DNA of 64,000 nt from Faecalibacterium prausnitzii (GTDB taxonomy: Bacteria > Bacillota > Clostridia > Oscillospirales > Ruminococcaceae). Positions 33,230-40,915 of the stretch are shown here, piece by piece. The stretch spans positions 82,238 through 146,237 of the forward strand of contig SFDE01000003.1 of NCBI GenBank assembly GCA_004558805.1. Reading direction: 5' to 3'. A program made the translations under genes and the position numbers. Each line of letters begins with the position of its first letter. Within the stretch, counting starts at the first letter, position 1. A model generated the notes under the pieces. It saw only the letters and a program-made list of their open reading frames with translations, ran no database searches and had not been told where the DNA came from.

Positions 33230-34861
33230 TCATTCCGGCTTGTTATCATCCGGCAAGGCGTCTGCTTCCAGCAGTGCCTTTTTTGCACCCAGCAGGTTCT
33301 GGGGGCTTACCGAAAAGCTGCGGAGACCCATCTGCAGATATTGCACCGTATTGGCGGGGTTGCCCACTGCCAACCCGCAGATGGTCACCGGCACATTGCC
33401 CTGCTTGGCAGCGTCCATCACCATGGTGATGAGCTTTTTCATGGCAGGGCTGGCAGGGCGGTAGTACCGCTCTGCGCTTGCCAGCTCCCGGTCTGCCGCA
33501 TGGGTGTACTGGGTCAGGTCGTTGGTGCCGATGACAAGGAAGTCGCAGCCGTGTGCCACAAATTCCTCAGCAGTAAGGCACGCCGCCGGTACGCTGAGCA
33601 TGACACCAAACTGGGTCTTTTCGTTGAAGGGCACCCCCCGCTCCCGGAGGCTCCGGCGGCAGCGCTCCACGATGTGCATGGCGGCGTCCCAGTCCTCCAC
33701 GTCGGTGACCATGGGGAACATGACCCGCAAAGGTCCCCGTGCCGCCGCTCGCAGCAGAGCGCAGATCTGGGTCTCGAACTGCCGGGGCTGCCGCAGGCTG
33801 TTGCGGATGCCCCGGAGACCCAGTTTGGAGGACTGGACCCCCTGATAGGCGTCCGCCATGGTGCGGTCCGCCCCAAAGTCGAAGGTGCGCACCGTGACCG
33901 GGCAGCCCTGCGCCGCTACAAGGCAGGAGCTGTAGAAATAGAACTGCTCCTGCTCGTCCAGGATCCGTCCCGGCAGCATCATGTAACTGCTGCGCAGCAA
34001 GCCAACCCCCCGTGCGCCCGACTGCATGGCGGTGTCGATGTCCTCGGGTCCAAAGCAGTTTGCCAGCAGCTCAAAGGGCTGCCCATCCCGGGTGCGACCG
34101 GGCAGGGCGCACAGCTGGTTCATCTCCGTATTTTTCCGCTGCAGCTCACAGATCCGGTTTTCTGCCTGCTGACGGGTCGCCACATCCGGGTCCAGAATGC
34201 ACTCTCCCTTGGTGGAGTCCAGGATCACGGTGCGCCCGTCGCAGTCCTCCAGAAAATCCCTGCCCACCTGCACGATGGCAGGGATGTTCATGGCACGGGC
34301 AATGATGGCGGCATGGCTCTGCCCGCTGCCCTCTGCCGTAATGACCCCCAGGATCATGCCGGAGGGCACGCTGAACAGGTCCGTGGGCATAAGGCGGTCT
34401 GCCGCAAGGATCACCGGATGGTCCAGTGCCAGCCACATCCGGGGACGGTTGCTCAGAATGTTGATGACCCGGCTGGTGGCGTCCAGAATGTCCACGCTGC
34501 GCAGCTGCAAATAGGGGTTATCCGCCATATTTGCCAGCTGGTCTGCATAGCGCTGCCCCACCTTGTCCACCGCTGCCGCCGCACTGACGCCGGCATGAAT
34601 GCAGAACCGGATCTCCCGGAGCATTCCCTCATCCTCCAGCATCATGCTCTGGAACTGAAAGATCGCCTGCTCGGTGGAGGCGGCACGCTCTGCCATGGAG
34701 TCCAGCTCACTTTTGGCAGTGCTCAGCGCCCCTTCCAGCTGCTGCAATTCCCGTTCCGGGTTGAAGGGTCCGGTGCTGAAGGTCTCCACATGGCGTTCCA
34801 GGCGGCTGACCTGTCCCAGAACCAGTCCCGGCGAAGCCGATGATCCTTTCCAAATCCTCAT
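33230..34861 (-). CDS. divergent PTS enzyme I-like phosphoenolpyruvate phosphotransferase
   Basis: 543 residues, enzyme I layout: HPr-interacting helical part (1-140), phosphohistidine domain with EGSGQSHAAIIARAMNIPA (His183), and a PEP-binding barrel with GVGLLRSSYMML, VRTFDFGADR, DFLVIGTNDLTQYTHAADRE and ICGLAVGNP (Cys495). The magnesium-binding Glu of the GIMIE(V/I)P motif is Ser423 here (VMLSVPAA), an unusual loss at a catalytic position. The start overlaps the patatin stop (ATGA), so the two are translationally coupled. No HPr gene is nearby. It may be a working EI, a PtsP-like regulatory version, or an inactive one. Confidence 0.82.
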   Translation of the reverse strand: MRIWKGSSASPGLVLGQVSRLERHVETFSTGPFNPERELQQLEGALSTAKSELDSMAERAASTEQAIFQFQSMMLEDEGMLREIRFCIHAGVSAAAAVDKVGQRYADQLANMADNPYLQLRSVDILDATSRVINILSNRPRMWLALDHPVILAADRLMPTDLFSVPSGMILGVITAEGSGQSHAAIIARAMNIPAIVQVGRDFLEDCDGRTVILDSTKGECILDPDVATRQQAENRICELQRKNTEMNQLCALPGRTRDGQPFELLANCFGPEDIDTAMQSGARGVGLLRSSYMMLPGRILDEQEQFYFYSSCLVAAQGCPVTVRTFDFGADRTMADAYQGVQSSKLGLRGIRNSLRQPRQFETQICALLRAAARGPLRVMFPMVTDVEDWDAAMHIVERCRRSLRERGVPFNEKTQFGVMLSVPAACLTAEEFVAHGCDFLVIGTNDLTQYTHAADRELASAERYYRPASPAMKKLITMVMDAAKQGNVPVTICGLAVGNPANTVQYLQMGLRSFSVSPQNLLGAKKALLEADALPDDNKPE

Positions 34862-36030
34862 TGTTCTGTCACCTCCGGCAGCTGCGGCGCAGTCAGGGTA
34901 TAATAGACCAGCGCCTGTAAAAACGTGTTGGGCAGCAGGGCAGCAAATGCCGCCTGTGCGGCGGTGCTGCTGCCCTCAAACAGGGGGGCAAAGCTCTGCA
35001 TCCTCTCCCGGTCGCATTTCTCCAGAAATGCCCGGCACAGGCTGCGGGTGGTGTAGTAATGGGCGGGGTCCACCCCCGCATCCTCCGCCGCCGCTTCCAG
35101 CGGGGCAAGGTCCGGGTCCCTCATCCGTGCCAGCAGCAGTGCTGCGTCTGCGGTCAGGGTGACGGGGTACTTTTCCCGCACCGCCTTCTGCACCTTTTCA
35201 AATCTCTGGCGGAAGTCTGCGGCGTCGGCGCTGCTTTCTGCCCCGCTGTCCACAGCGTAGGCGCAGCCCCGCAGCCGCCCAAAGGCACGGAGGGTGTCGT
35301 AATAGCCCAGCTCGATGTTGCGGCGGGCGGTGTCCGGGTCAAAATGAAGGATGTCCCCCAGCTCCCAGTAACTGCGGATCATGGTGGTGGGCAGACCCGT
35401 CAGGTTGGGGCGGGTGATGCCTACCCCTTCCAGATCCACACAGACCAGCTCCTCCGCCCCCATCTTCTTGGCAAGACCCATGGGCATGTTGTCGCTGTAG
35501 CCGCCATCCAGAAACTTTACCCCGTCGATGTCCCGTGCCCGCAGGGCAGGGAAGCACGCCGCCGAGGCAAGCAGGTAGTCCTTGACCCTGCCTGCCGGGA
35601 TCTCCTCCAGCGGCAGTTCCCAAGCTTTCAGCCCCCGCTGTTCCACAGTCACCAGACCAAAACGGGTGGAGGCGGCACGCAGAGCTTTTTCATCCAGCAC
35701 CCGCTCCACAATATCCTCCAGTGGGGAAACATCCATGCCTCCGGCACGCACCACCTGACGCAGAAAGCTGTGCAGGGCAGAAAGGTCGGCGTTTTCTTCC
35801 GGCAGCTCCATCACATCCCTGCTGCGGATGGTGAGCCACATATCCCGTGCCGTCTCGTACAGGTCCAGCACGAACATGGCGCCGTTGAGGCTGCCCACGC
35901 TGGTGCCGGTGATGATCTGGGGGTGCCAGTCCAGCTCCATCAGCGCCCGCCAGACCCCCACCTGATAGCTGCCCCGTGCTCCGCCGCCGGCAAGCACCAG
36001 CGCCTTGCAGGGCATATTTCTGCTTTCCAT
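34858..36030 (-). CDS. patatin-like phospholipase family protein
   Basis: 390 residues. The oxyanion loop GGGARGSYQVG (15-25), nucleophile motif GTSVG (Ser44) and the dyad Asp in FLDGGYSDNMP are all present, so a serine acyl hydrolase of the patatin/RssA type acting on lipids is expected. A helical C-terminal half (about 230-390) of unknown role follows the domain. It has no signal peptide, so it should be cytosolic. Its stop overlaps the start of the EI-like gene, pointing to a functional link. Confidence 0.88.
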   Translation of the reverse strand: MESRNMPCKALVLAGGGARGSYQVGVWRALMELDWHPQIITGTSVGSLNGAMFVLDLYETARDMWLTIRSRDVMELPEENADLSALHSFLRQVVRAGGMDVSPLEDIVERVLDEKALRAASTRFGLVTVEQRGLKAWELPLEEIPAGRVKDYLLASAACFPALRARDIDGVKFLDGGYSDNMPMGLAKKMGAEELVCVDLEGVGITRPNLTGLPTTMIRSYWELGDILHFDPDTARRNIELGYYDTLRAFGRLRGCAYAVDSGAESSADAADFRQRFEKVQKAVREKYPVTLTADAALLLARMRDPDLAPLEAAAEDAGVDPAHYYTTRSLCRAFLEKCDRERMQSFAPLFEGSSTAAQAAFAALLPNTFLQALVYYTLTAPQLPEVTEQ

Positions 36031-36120
36031 TGCATCCGCCCCCCTTTGAATGGTTCCGGTTTTGTATAATTATAGCATATTTCAACCGGAATTTCTTCCT
36101 GTTTTTGGATGTTCACAACT

Positions 36121-36148
36121 TTTTTACGGCAAAGATCCATGATATACT
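36121..36148 (+). promoter_or_regulatory. promoter candidate of the HAD hydrolase gene
   Basis: TATACT with TTTTTA 16 bp upstream, 35 bp before the start at 36183. Confidence 0.4.
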
Positions 36149-36182
36149 GAAAGAAAACGATTTCAGCAAGGAGCTTTATTCT

Positions 36183-36833
36183 ATGCGTTGCAGACAGTGG
36201 ATCTTTGATATGGACGGCACCCTCACCGACAGCATGAAAGTGGTATGGGAGGGGGCACCTCTGGCGCTGCTGCAGCGGTACGGGCGCACCCCCAAAGCAG
36301 ACCTGCAGGAGGTGCTGCTGACCATGGGCATGGAAGAGGGGGCACGGTACCTGATCCGGGAGTACCGGCTGCCGCTGGCAGAGGCAGACTACTACGGCGT
36401 CATGCGGGAAGTGGTGGCGGAGTTGTACGAGACCGTGGAGCTGAAGCCCGGTGTCCGCACCCTGCTGGCACGGCTGCAGGCAGAAGGGGCACGGATCTGT
36501 CTGTGCTCCAACACATGGTCGGACCAGTGCCGTGCCGTGCTGACCCGGCTGGGCATTGCAGACTATTTTTCCTTCATCGTAGAGGCGCAGGGAGCAAAGC
36601 GCAAGGACCACCCGGAGGTGTTTTTTGAGTGTCTCCACCGGCTGGGCGGTGCAGACCCCGCCCTGTGCGCCGTGGGGGAGGATGCGGTGTATTCCGCCCG
36701 CACCGCCCATCAGGCAGGGTTCACGGTCATCGGCATTCAGGATGCTGCCAGCGCCGCCGACGCCCCGGAGATGGAGCAGGTCTGTGACCAGTTCCTACCG
36801 GACTGGACCGCTCTGGACTGGGACAGGGTGTGA
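36183..36833 (+). CDS. HAD superfamily phosphatase (beta-phosphoglucomutase/Gph-like)
   Basis: 216 residues with AAGGAG upstream. Motif I is WIFDMDGTLTDSM (nucleophile and acid Asp), motif II Ser lies in ICLCSNTW, motif III is AKRKDHPEVF, and motif IV is GEDAVYSARTAHQAGF, where the usual DS is DA. The helical cap between motif I and II (about 15-85) is the C1 type of the subfamily. It likely acts on a small phosphorylated metabolite. Three bp separate its end from the convergent LytTR gene. Confidence 0.88.
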   Translation: MRCRQWIFDMDGTLTDSMKVVWEGAPLALLQRYGRTPKADLQEVLLTMGMEEGARYLIREYRLPLAEADYYGVMREVVAELYETVELKPGVRTLLARLQAEGARICLCSNTWSDQCRAVLTRLGIADYFSFIVEAQGAKRKDHPEVFFECLHRLGGADPALCAVGEDAVYSARTAHQAGFTVIGIQDAASAADAPEMEQVCDQFLPDWTALDWDRV

Positions 36834-36836
36834 CCC

Positions 36837-37547
36837 TTATTTTGTCAGTGCTTCCCGCACCGCCGCTTCCCGTCCCCGGGGCACCGGGATCCGCACCCCG
36901 CTTTCCATCCGCAGCTCCCCGGGGGCAAGGAGGCTGACACATTTCAGATTTACCACATAGGAGCGGTGGGGCTGCAAGAACCGCCCGTCTGCCAGCAGCG
37001 GGTCCGCCACAGCAGAAAAGGGCACCCGCAGAGAAAGGGACGCCACGTCCTCCCCGCTGGTAAGATGGAAGTGCACCACATGGTGGGTGCATTCCAGATA
37101 TTCGATGCAGGCATATGCCAGCACCCGCAGCCCCTGGGCTGTGTTCACCGTCATTGCCGGACCGTACTCCGGCTCTGTGGCACGGTCCAGCAGGGCAGAA
37201 AGCTCCTGCTGGGTCACCGGCAGCAGCAGATACTGCATGGCGTCCACCCGGTAGGCGCTGTAGGCGTGGGTGGGAGTCCGTGCCACAAAGGCAAGGGGAG
37301 CACGGCGGCCCCGGCGGCGCAGCTCTGCCGCCGCCGCCAGCCCTTCGGGTTTTGCCCCCGTGCCCAGTTCTATAAGGTACAGCTCATACCGTGCCCCGGC
37401 GGCATCCCGCTGCAGCAGGACCTCGGCACCGGGCAGCTGCTCCACGATGCAGGCGTCCTCCCGCCGGGCATAGTATTCCATGCACTGGCGTTCCAGCCCG
37501 GCACGAAGCCCGGCGTCGGCGCCGCACACCGCAATGTGAAAGATCAT
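36837..37547 (-). CDS. LytTR-type DNA-binding regulator with a degenerate receiver domain
   Basis: 236 residues from ATG at 37547; longer frames run through the divergent gene. The N-terminal 120 residues have the length and strand pattern of a response-regulator receiver but the key residues are changed: the phosphoacceptor Asp is Glu60 (YELYLIELG), the conserved Lys is Leu109 (YLLLPV), and the acidic pair is reduced to GAD. The C-terminal part (about 135-235) is a LytTR domain, with IEYLECTHHVVHFHLTSGE and FLQPHRSYVVNLKCVSLL. No sensor kinase is next to it. It probably binds DNA independent of phosphorylation. Confidence 0.85.
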   Translation of the reverse strand: MIFHIAVCGADAGLRAGLERQCMEYYARREDACIVEQLPGAEVLLQRDAAGARYELYLIELGTGAKPEGLAAAAELRRRGRRAPLAFVARTPTHAYSAYRVDAMQYLLLPVTQQELSALLDRATEPEYGPAMTVNTAQGLRVLAYACIEYLECTHHVVHFHLTSGEDVASLSLRVPFSAVADPLLADGRFLQPHRSYVVNLKCVSLLAPGELRMESGVRIPVPRGREAAVREALTK

Positions 37548-37629
37548 ATCCGCAAACACTTCCTCTCTGCCGCTTGCTTTTTGGATGCGGCTGGAGTATG
37601 ATGAAAAAAACGAAAAGGAGGGTGTCTCC

Positions 37630-38634
37630 ATGACAAAGCCCCTTGTCAGCATCATTCTGCCGGTGTACAACGCCCAGAACCACATTGCCCGCTGTCTGGA
37701 CAGCATCTGCGCCCAGACATGGCAGAATTTGGAGATCATCGTGCTGAACGACGGCTCCAAAGACCAGAGCCTGCCGGTGTGCCAGGAGTACCGCAGCCGG
37801 GACCAGCGGATCCTGCTGGTGGACAAGGCAAACTCCGGGGTGTCCGACACCCGGAATCTGGGGCTGAAGCTTGCCAGCGGCGAATACGTACAGTTCGTGG
37901 ACAGCGATGACTACATCGACCCGGACTTTACCCAGAATCTGGTGACTGCCGCCCAGGAGCACCACGCCGATCTGGTGATCGCCCCCTACAAGATGGTGAT
38001 CCCCGCCGGAGCCTCCAAGCCCGAACAGGTGCTGGAAAAGATCCAGGAGGATCTGGGGGTCATGTCGGTGGCACGTCCCCCGGAGGTACGGGAGTACGGC
38101 TTCCTGCCGCAGGGCGTCTACGACAAGGACACCTTTGCCCGCCGTCTCATGGACAAACCCGCCTCCTACTTCTACAGCGTGCTCTGGAACAAGCTCTACC
38201 GCCGGGACCTGCTGGTGGAGCATGACATCCAGTTTACCAGCGAGATGCGCTGGGCAGAGGATCTGGTGTTCAATATGCAGTATATCCAGTACGCAGATGT
38301 CTTTGTGTCCATCCCCCAGCCCGGCTACTATTACGTCCAGAACCCCCAGAGCATCTGCCACACCCAGATCAACGCCGCCACCCTGGTGCAGAACAAGATC
38401 CAGACCTTCCGCTACTACAAGGACCTGTACACCCGGCTGGGCATGTACGAACAGGTACGCCCCCAGCTGTACAAATTCCTTGTGGACATTGCAGAGAGCA
38501 CCTATCCCTCGGGTCCCTTTAAGGAGCTTATCGACGAGGCAAAGGCATACTGGAAGGGGCGCACTGAAGAGGTCCGGGAGCGCTGGAACGACCGGCGGGA
38601 AAAGTCCGGCGAGACTCCCCAGAACAAAAACTGA
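37630..38634 (+). CDS. family 2 glycosyltransferase
   Basis: 334 residues from ATG at 37630 (AAGGAGG upstream). GT-A fold: VSIILPVYNAQNHIARCLDSI, IIVLNDGSKDQS, DKANSGVSDTRNLGLKLASGEYVQFVDSDDYID with the DxD metal site, and WNKLYRRDLL plus RWAEDLVFNMQY in the acceptor half. It probably adds sugars to a cell-surface polymer. It stands alone, divergent from the LytTR gene; 82 bp separate the two starts. Confidence 0.9.
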   Translation: MTKPLVSIILPVYNAQNHIARCLDSICAQTWQNLEIIVLNDGSKDQSLPVCQEYRSRDQRILLVDKANSGVSDTRNLGLKLASGEYVQFVDSDDYIDPDFTQNLVTAAQEHHADLVIAPYKMVIPAGASKPEQVLEKIQEDLGVMSVARPPEVREYGFLPQGVYDKDTFARRLMDKPASYFYSVLWNKLYRRDLLVEHDIQFTSEMRWAEDLVFNMQYIQYADVFVSIPQPGYYYVQNPQSICHTQINAATLVQNKIQTFRYYKDLYTRLGMYEQVRPQLYKFLVDIAESTYPSGPFKELIDEAKAYWKGRTEEVRERWNDRREKSGETPQNKN

Positions 38635-38635
38635 C

Positions 38636-38692
38636 AAAAGCGGGAAGCCGCAGGAGCGTTGCACGTTCCGGCGCGGCTTCCCGCTTTTTATC
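38636..38692. terminator. terminator between convergent genes
   Basis: AAAGCGGGAAGCCGC / GCGGCTTCCCGCTTTTT stem with an inner GGAGCGT/ACGTTCC stem; flanks are A- and T-rich on both sides. Confidence 0.88.
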
Positions 38693-38715
38693 TTCTTTTA
38701 CCGGTCCCTGACGGC

Positions 38716-40515
38716 TCAGCAGCCGATGGCGGCGCACTTCTTTGCCAGCCAGTCCCGCTCCTCATCGTTGAGGCGGGGAGCAAGCTTTTCAAAGACCTGA
38801 CGGTGATAGTCGTTCAGCCAGTTCAGCTGATCTTTGGTCAGCACGCCGGGCATAATGGGAGAGGTGGCAATGGGCACAAAGGTGATGGGGCGGAAGGCAA
38901 GGAAGGTGCCGTACTGGTTGTCCGCCTTGTGGTAGCACTCGATCTCGTTTTCGATACGGATGCCCACCTGTCCTGCCTCGTAGACGCCGGGCTCATCGGT
39001 GACCACCATGCCGGGACGCATGAGGGTGGTGTTGCGTCCGTTCAGCGCATGGGGACCCTCGTGGACGTTGCCCACAAAGCTGACGCTGTGTCCGGTGCCG
39101 CAGCGGTAGTTGATCAGATGCTGCCACAGGGGCTCCCGGGCGATGGTGTCCAGCATGTGGCAGTCGCAGTAATCCAGCCACACTGCCTTGGCAATGTCGA
39201 TGTGGCACTGCAGGGTCCAGGTGTAGAACAGCCGCTCCTCCTCGGTAAGCTCACCCAGAGGGTAGGTGCGGGTGATGTCGGTGGTGCCATCCATGTAGGT
39301 GGCGCCGCTGTCCACCAGCAAAAAGCCCTTGGGCTGGAGCTTTGCGTGGTCCTCCGGGGTGGCGTGGTAGTGCATCATGGCTGCATTGCCGCCGTATGCC
39401 GCAATGGTGCCAAAGCTTTCCACGATGAACTTATCGGTGCTGCTGCGGTACTTGTGCAGGATCTCGTCCACCGTCAGCTCGGTAAGCTCCTCTCCGGCAG
39501 CAAGGCGGCTTTCCAGCTCCATCTGGAACCGCACCATCGCCACGGCGTCCCGCAGGTGTGCTTCCCGGCTGTGTGCCATCTCCACCTCGTTCTTGACCCC
39601 CTTCATGGGCAGCAGGGGGTCGGCGGCGTCCTTTACGGTGAGGGCGGTGTTTGCTTCCAGCACCTGATACACGGCGTAGTTCACAGAGCCGCTGTCTGCC
39701 AGCACAGTCTGGGGCTGGGTCTCGGCTGCCAGGAAGGACAGCACGTCACCGTATGCCGCAAACGTCACGCCGTTTGCTTCCAGCTCTGCCTTTACTTCCG
39801 GGGTCACCCGGTCCGTGTTGATGAACAGCACCGCACGGTCCGGGGTCACATAGCAGTATGCCATGGCGTAGGGGGTGCACTCGATGTCCATGGCACGGAG
39901 GTTCAGCAGCCATGCCAGATTGTCCAGCTTGCCCACCAGCTGGGCGGTGCAGCCCTGCTCCTTCAGCTTACTGCGCAGCTGGTCCAACTTTTCGGCAGGG
40001 GAGAAGCCTGCATATTCCTTGGGCAGGATCCATGCCGGGGTGGCAGGCAGGGCGGGACGACCCTCGGTCCACAGTTCATCTTCCAGATTCAGGGTCTTGA
40101 TGGTGCCCCGCTTAGGCTCCAGAGCCTTTTTTACCCCGTTGACCAGAGCGCAGCTGGCGGTGAGACCGCACAGACCCAGCTTGCCGCCCTCCGGCAGCAC
40201 ACGGGCGCAGTACTCCTCCACCGTGGGCACTCCCGGCTCACCCATCCGCATCAGCTGGATCTCGGTGCCGGCGATCTCCTTTTCTGCCTGCACGAAATAG
40301 CGACCATCCGCCCAGACGGCGCTTTCGGTCATGGTCACCACAAAGTTGGAGTTCTCCCCGTGGAACCCGGAGAAGTAGGTCAGGGAGGTAAAGTGATCCG
40401 GCAGGTACTCGCTGGCGTGGGGATCGCCCACCGGGATCAGATAAACGTCCACACCGTTTGCCTTCATGGCGGCACGCAGGGCGGCAAGGCGCTCAGGAAC
40501 AGTATTCATACTCAT
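38716..40515 (-). CDS. pepP: Xaa-Pro aminopeptidase (M24B, three-domain type)
   Basis: 599 residues, with the creatinase-like N-terminal domains (1-300) and the pita-bread domain. Metal ligands: the two Asp in LLVDSGATYMDGTTDITRTY, His in GTGHSVSFVGNVHEGPH, and Glu in DEPGVYEAGQVGIRIENEIEC. The length and the C-terminal WLNDYHRQVFEKLAPRL extension match the cytosolic APP1-type enzymes. It removes N-terminal residues before proline. No signal peptide. AAGAAGG precedes the ATG at 40515; monocistronic. Confidence 0.94.
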   Translation of the reverse strand: MSMNTVPERLAALRAAMKANGVDVYLIPVGDPHASEYLPDHFTSLTYFSGFHGENSNFVVTMTESAVWADGRYFVQAEKEIAGTEIQLMRMGEPGVPTVEEYCARVLPEGGKLGLCGLTASCALVNGVKKALEPKRGTIKTLNLEDELWTEGRPALPATPAWILPKEYAGFSPAEKLDQLRSKLKEQGCTAQLVGKLDNLAWLLNLRAMDIECTPYAMAYCYVTPDRAVLFINTDRVTPEVKAELEANGVTFAAYGDVLSFLAAETQPQTVLADSGSVNYAVYQVLEANTALTVKDAADPLLPMKGVKNEVEMAHSREAHLRDAVAMVRFQMELESRLAAGEELTELTVDEILHKYRSSTDKFIVESFGTIAAYGGNAAMMHYHATPEDHAKLQPKGFLLVDSGATYMDGTTDITRTYPLGELTEEERLFYTWTLQCHIDIAKAVWLDYCDCHMLDTIAREPLWQHLINYRCGTGHSVSFVGNVHEGPHALNGRNTTLMRPGMVVTDEPGVYEAGQVGIRIENEIECYHKADNQYGTFLAFRPITFVPIATSPIMPGVLTKDQLNWLNDYHRQVFEKLAPRLNDEERDWLAKKCAAIGC

Positions 40516-40616
40516 AAAACAGCCTTCTTTCCGTTTTTTGCCGGAAAAACGTCCGGCGGCGGTGGTTTGCTACAGCTTATTGTATCATTCCCCACCAAAG
40601 AATGCAATGCAGGGGA

Positions 40617-40757
40617 GAACAAACCCTCTCCCTCATCGCTGTGCGATGCCACCTCCCCCGAAAGGGGGAGCTGGCGAACACAGTGAGCCTGAGAGGGTTG
40701 GCTCCCTCCCAGAGGGAGCTGGCAAAACCGTCAGGTTTTGACTGAGGGAGTTCGTTC
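40617..40757. repeat. tandem palindromic intergenic repeats
   Basis: The 400-bp gap 40516-40915 has no gene. It contains two adjacent units: one bounded by AACCCTCTC/GAGAGGGTT with an inner CTCCCCC-GAAA-GGGGGAG hairpin, and one with GGCTCCCTC-CCA-GAGGGAGC and AAAACC-GTC-AGGTTTT hairpins. They resemble the repeats in the his and pst operons. Confidence 0.75.
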
Positions 40758-40813
40758 CGCCCCAAAACGCAACCGAATTGCAAAAAATGTTACAATTTTT
40801 TCTTCAAAAAAGC

Positions 40814-40842
40814 CCTTTTCGTATTGACAGCCTTGTTATAAT
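40814..40842 (+). promoter_or_regulatory. promoter region of the metal-handling operon
   Basis: A perfect TATAAT (40837-40842) lies 74 bp before the first gene. A perfect TTGACA (40824-40829) is present but only 7 bp upstream of it, so the functional pairing is uncertain; the -35 for TATAAT may be a weak CCTTTT at 40814. The close packing could mean regulation by overlapping sites. Confidence 0.4.
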
Positions 40843-40915
40843 AGAGGTGTAAGATTTTTACAGACCAGCACTCTGCGGTTCTGTGTGCTAAGTAAAAGAA
40901 AGAGGCATTGAATCT

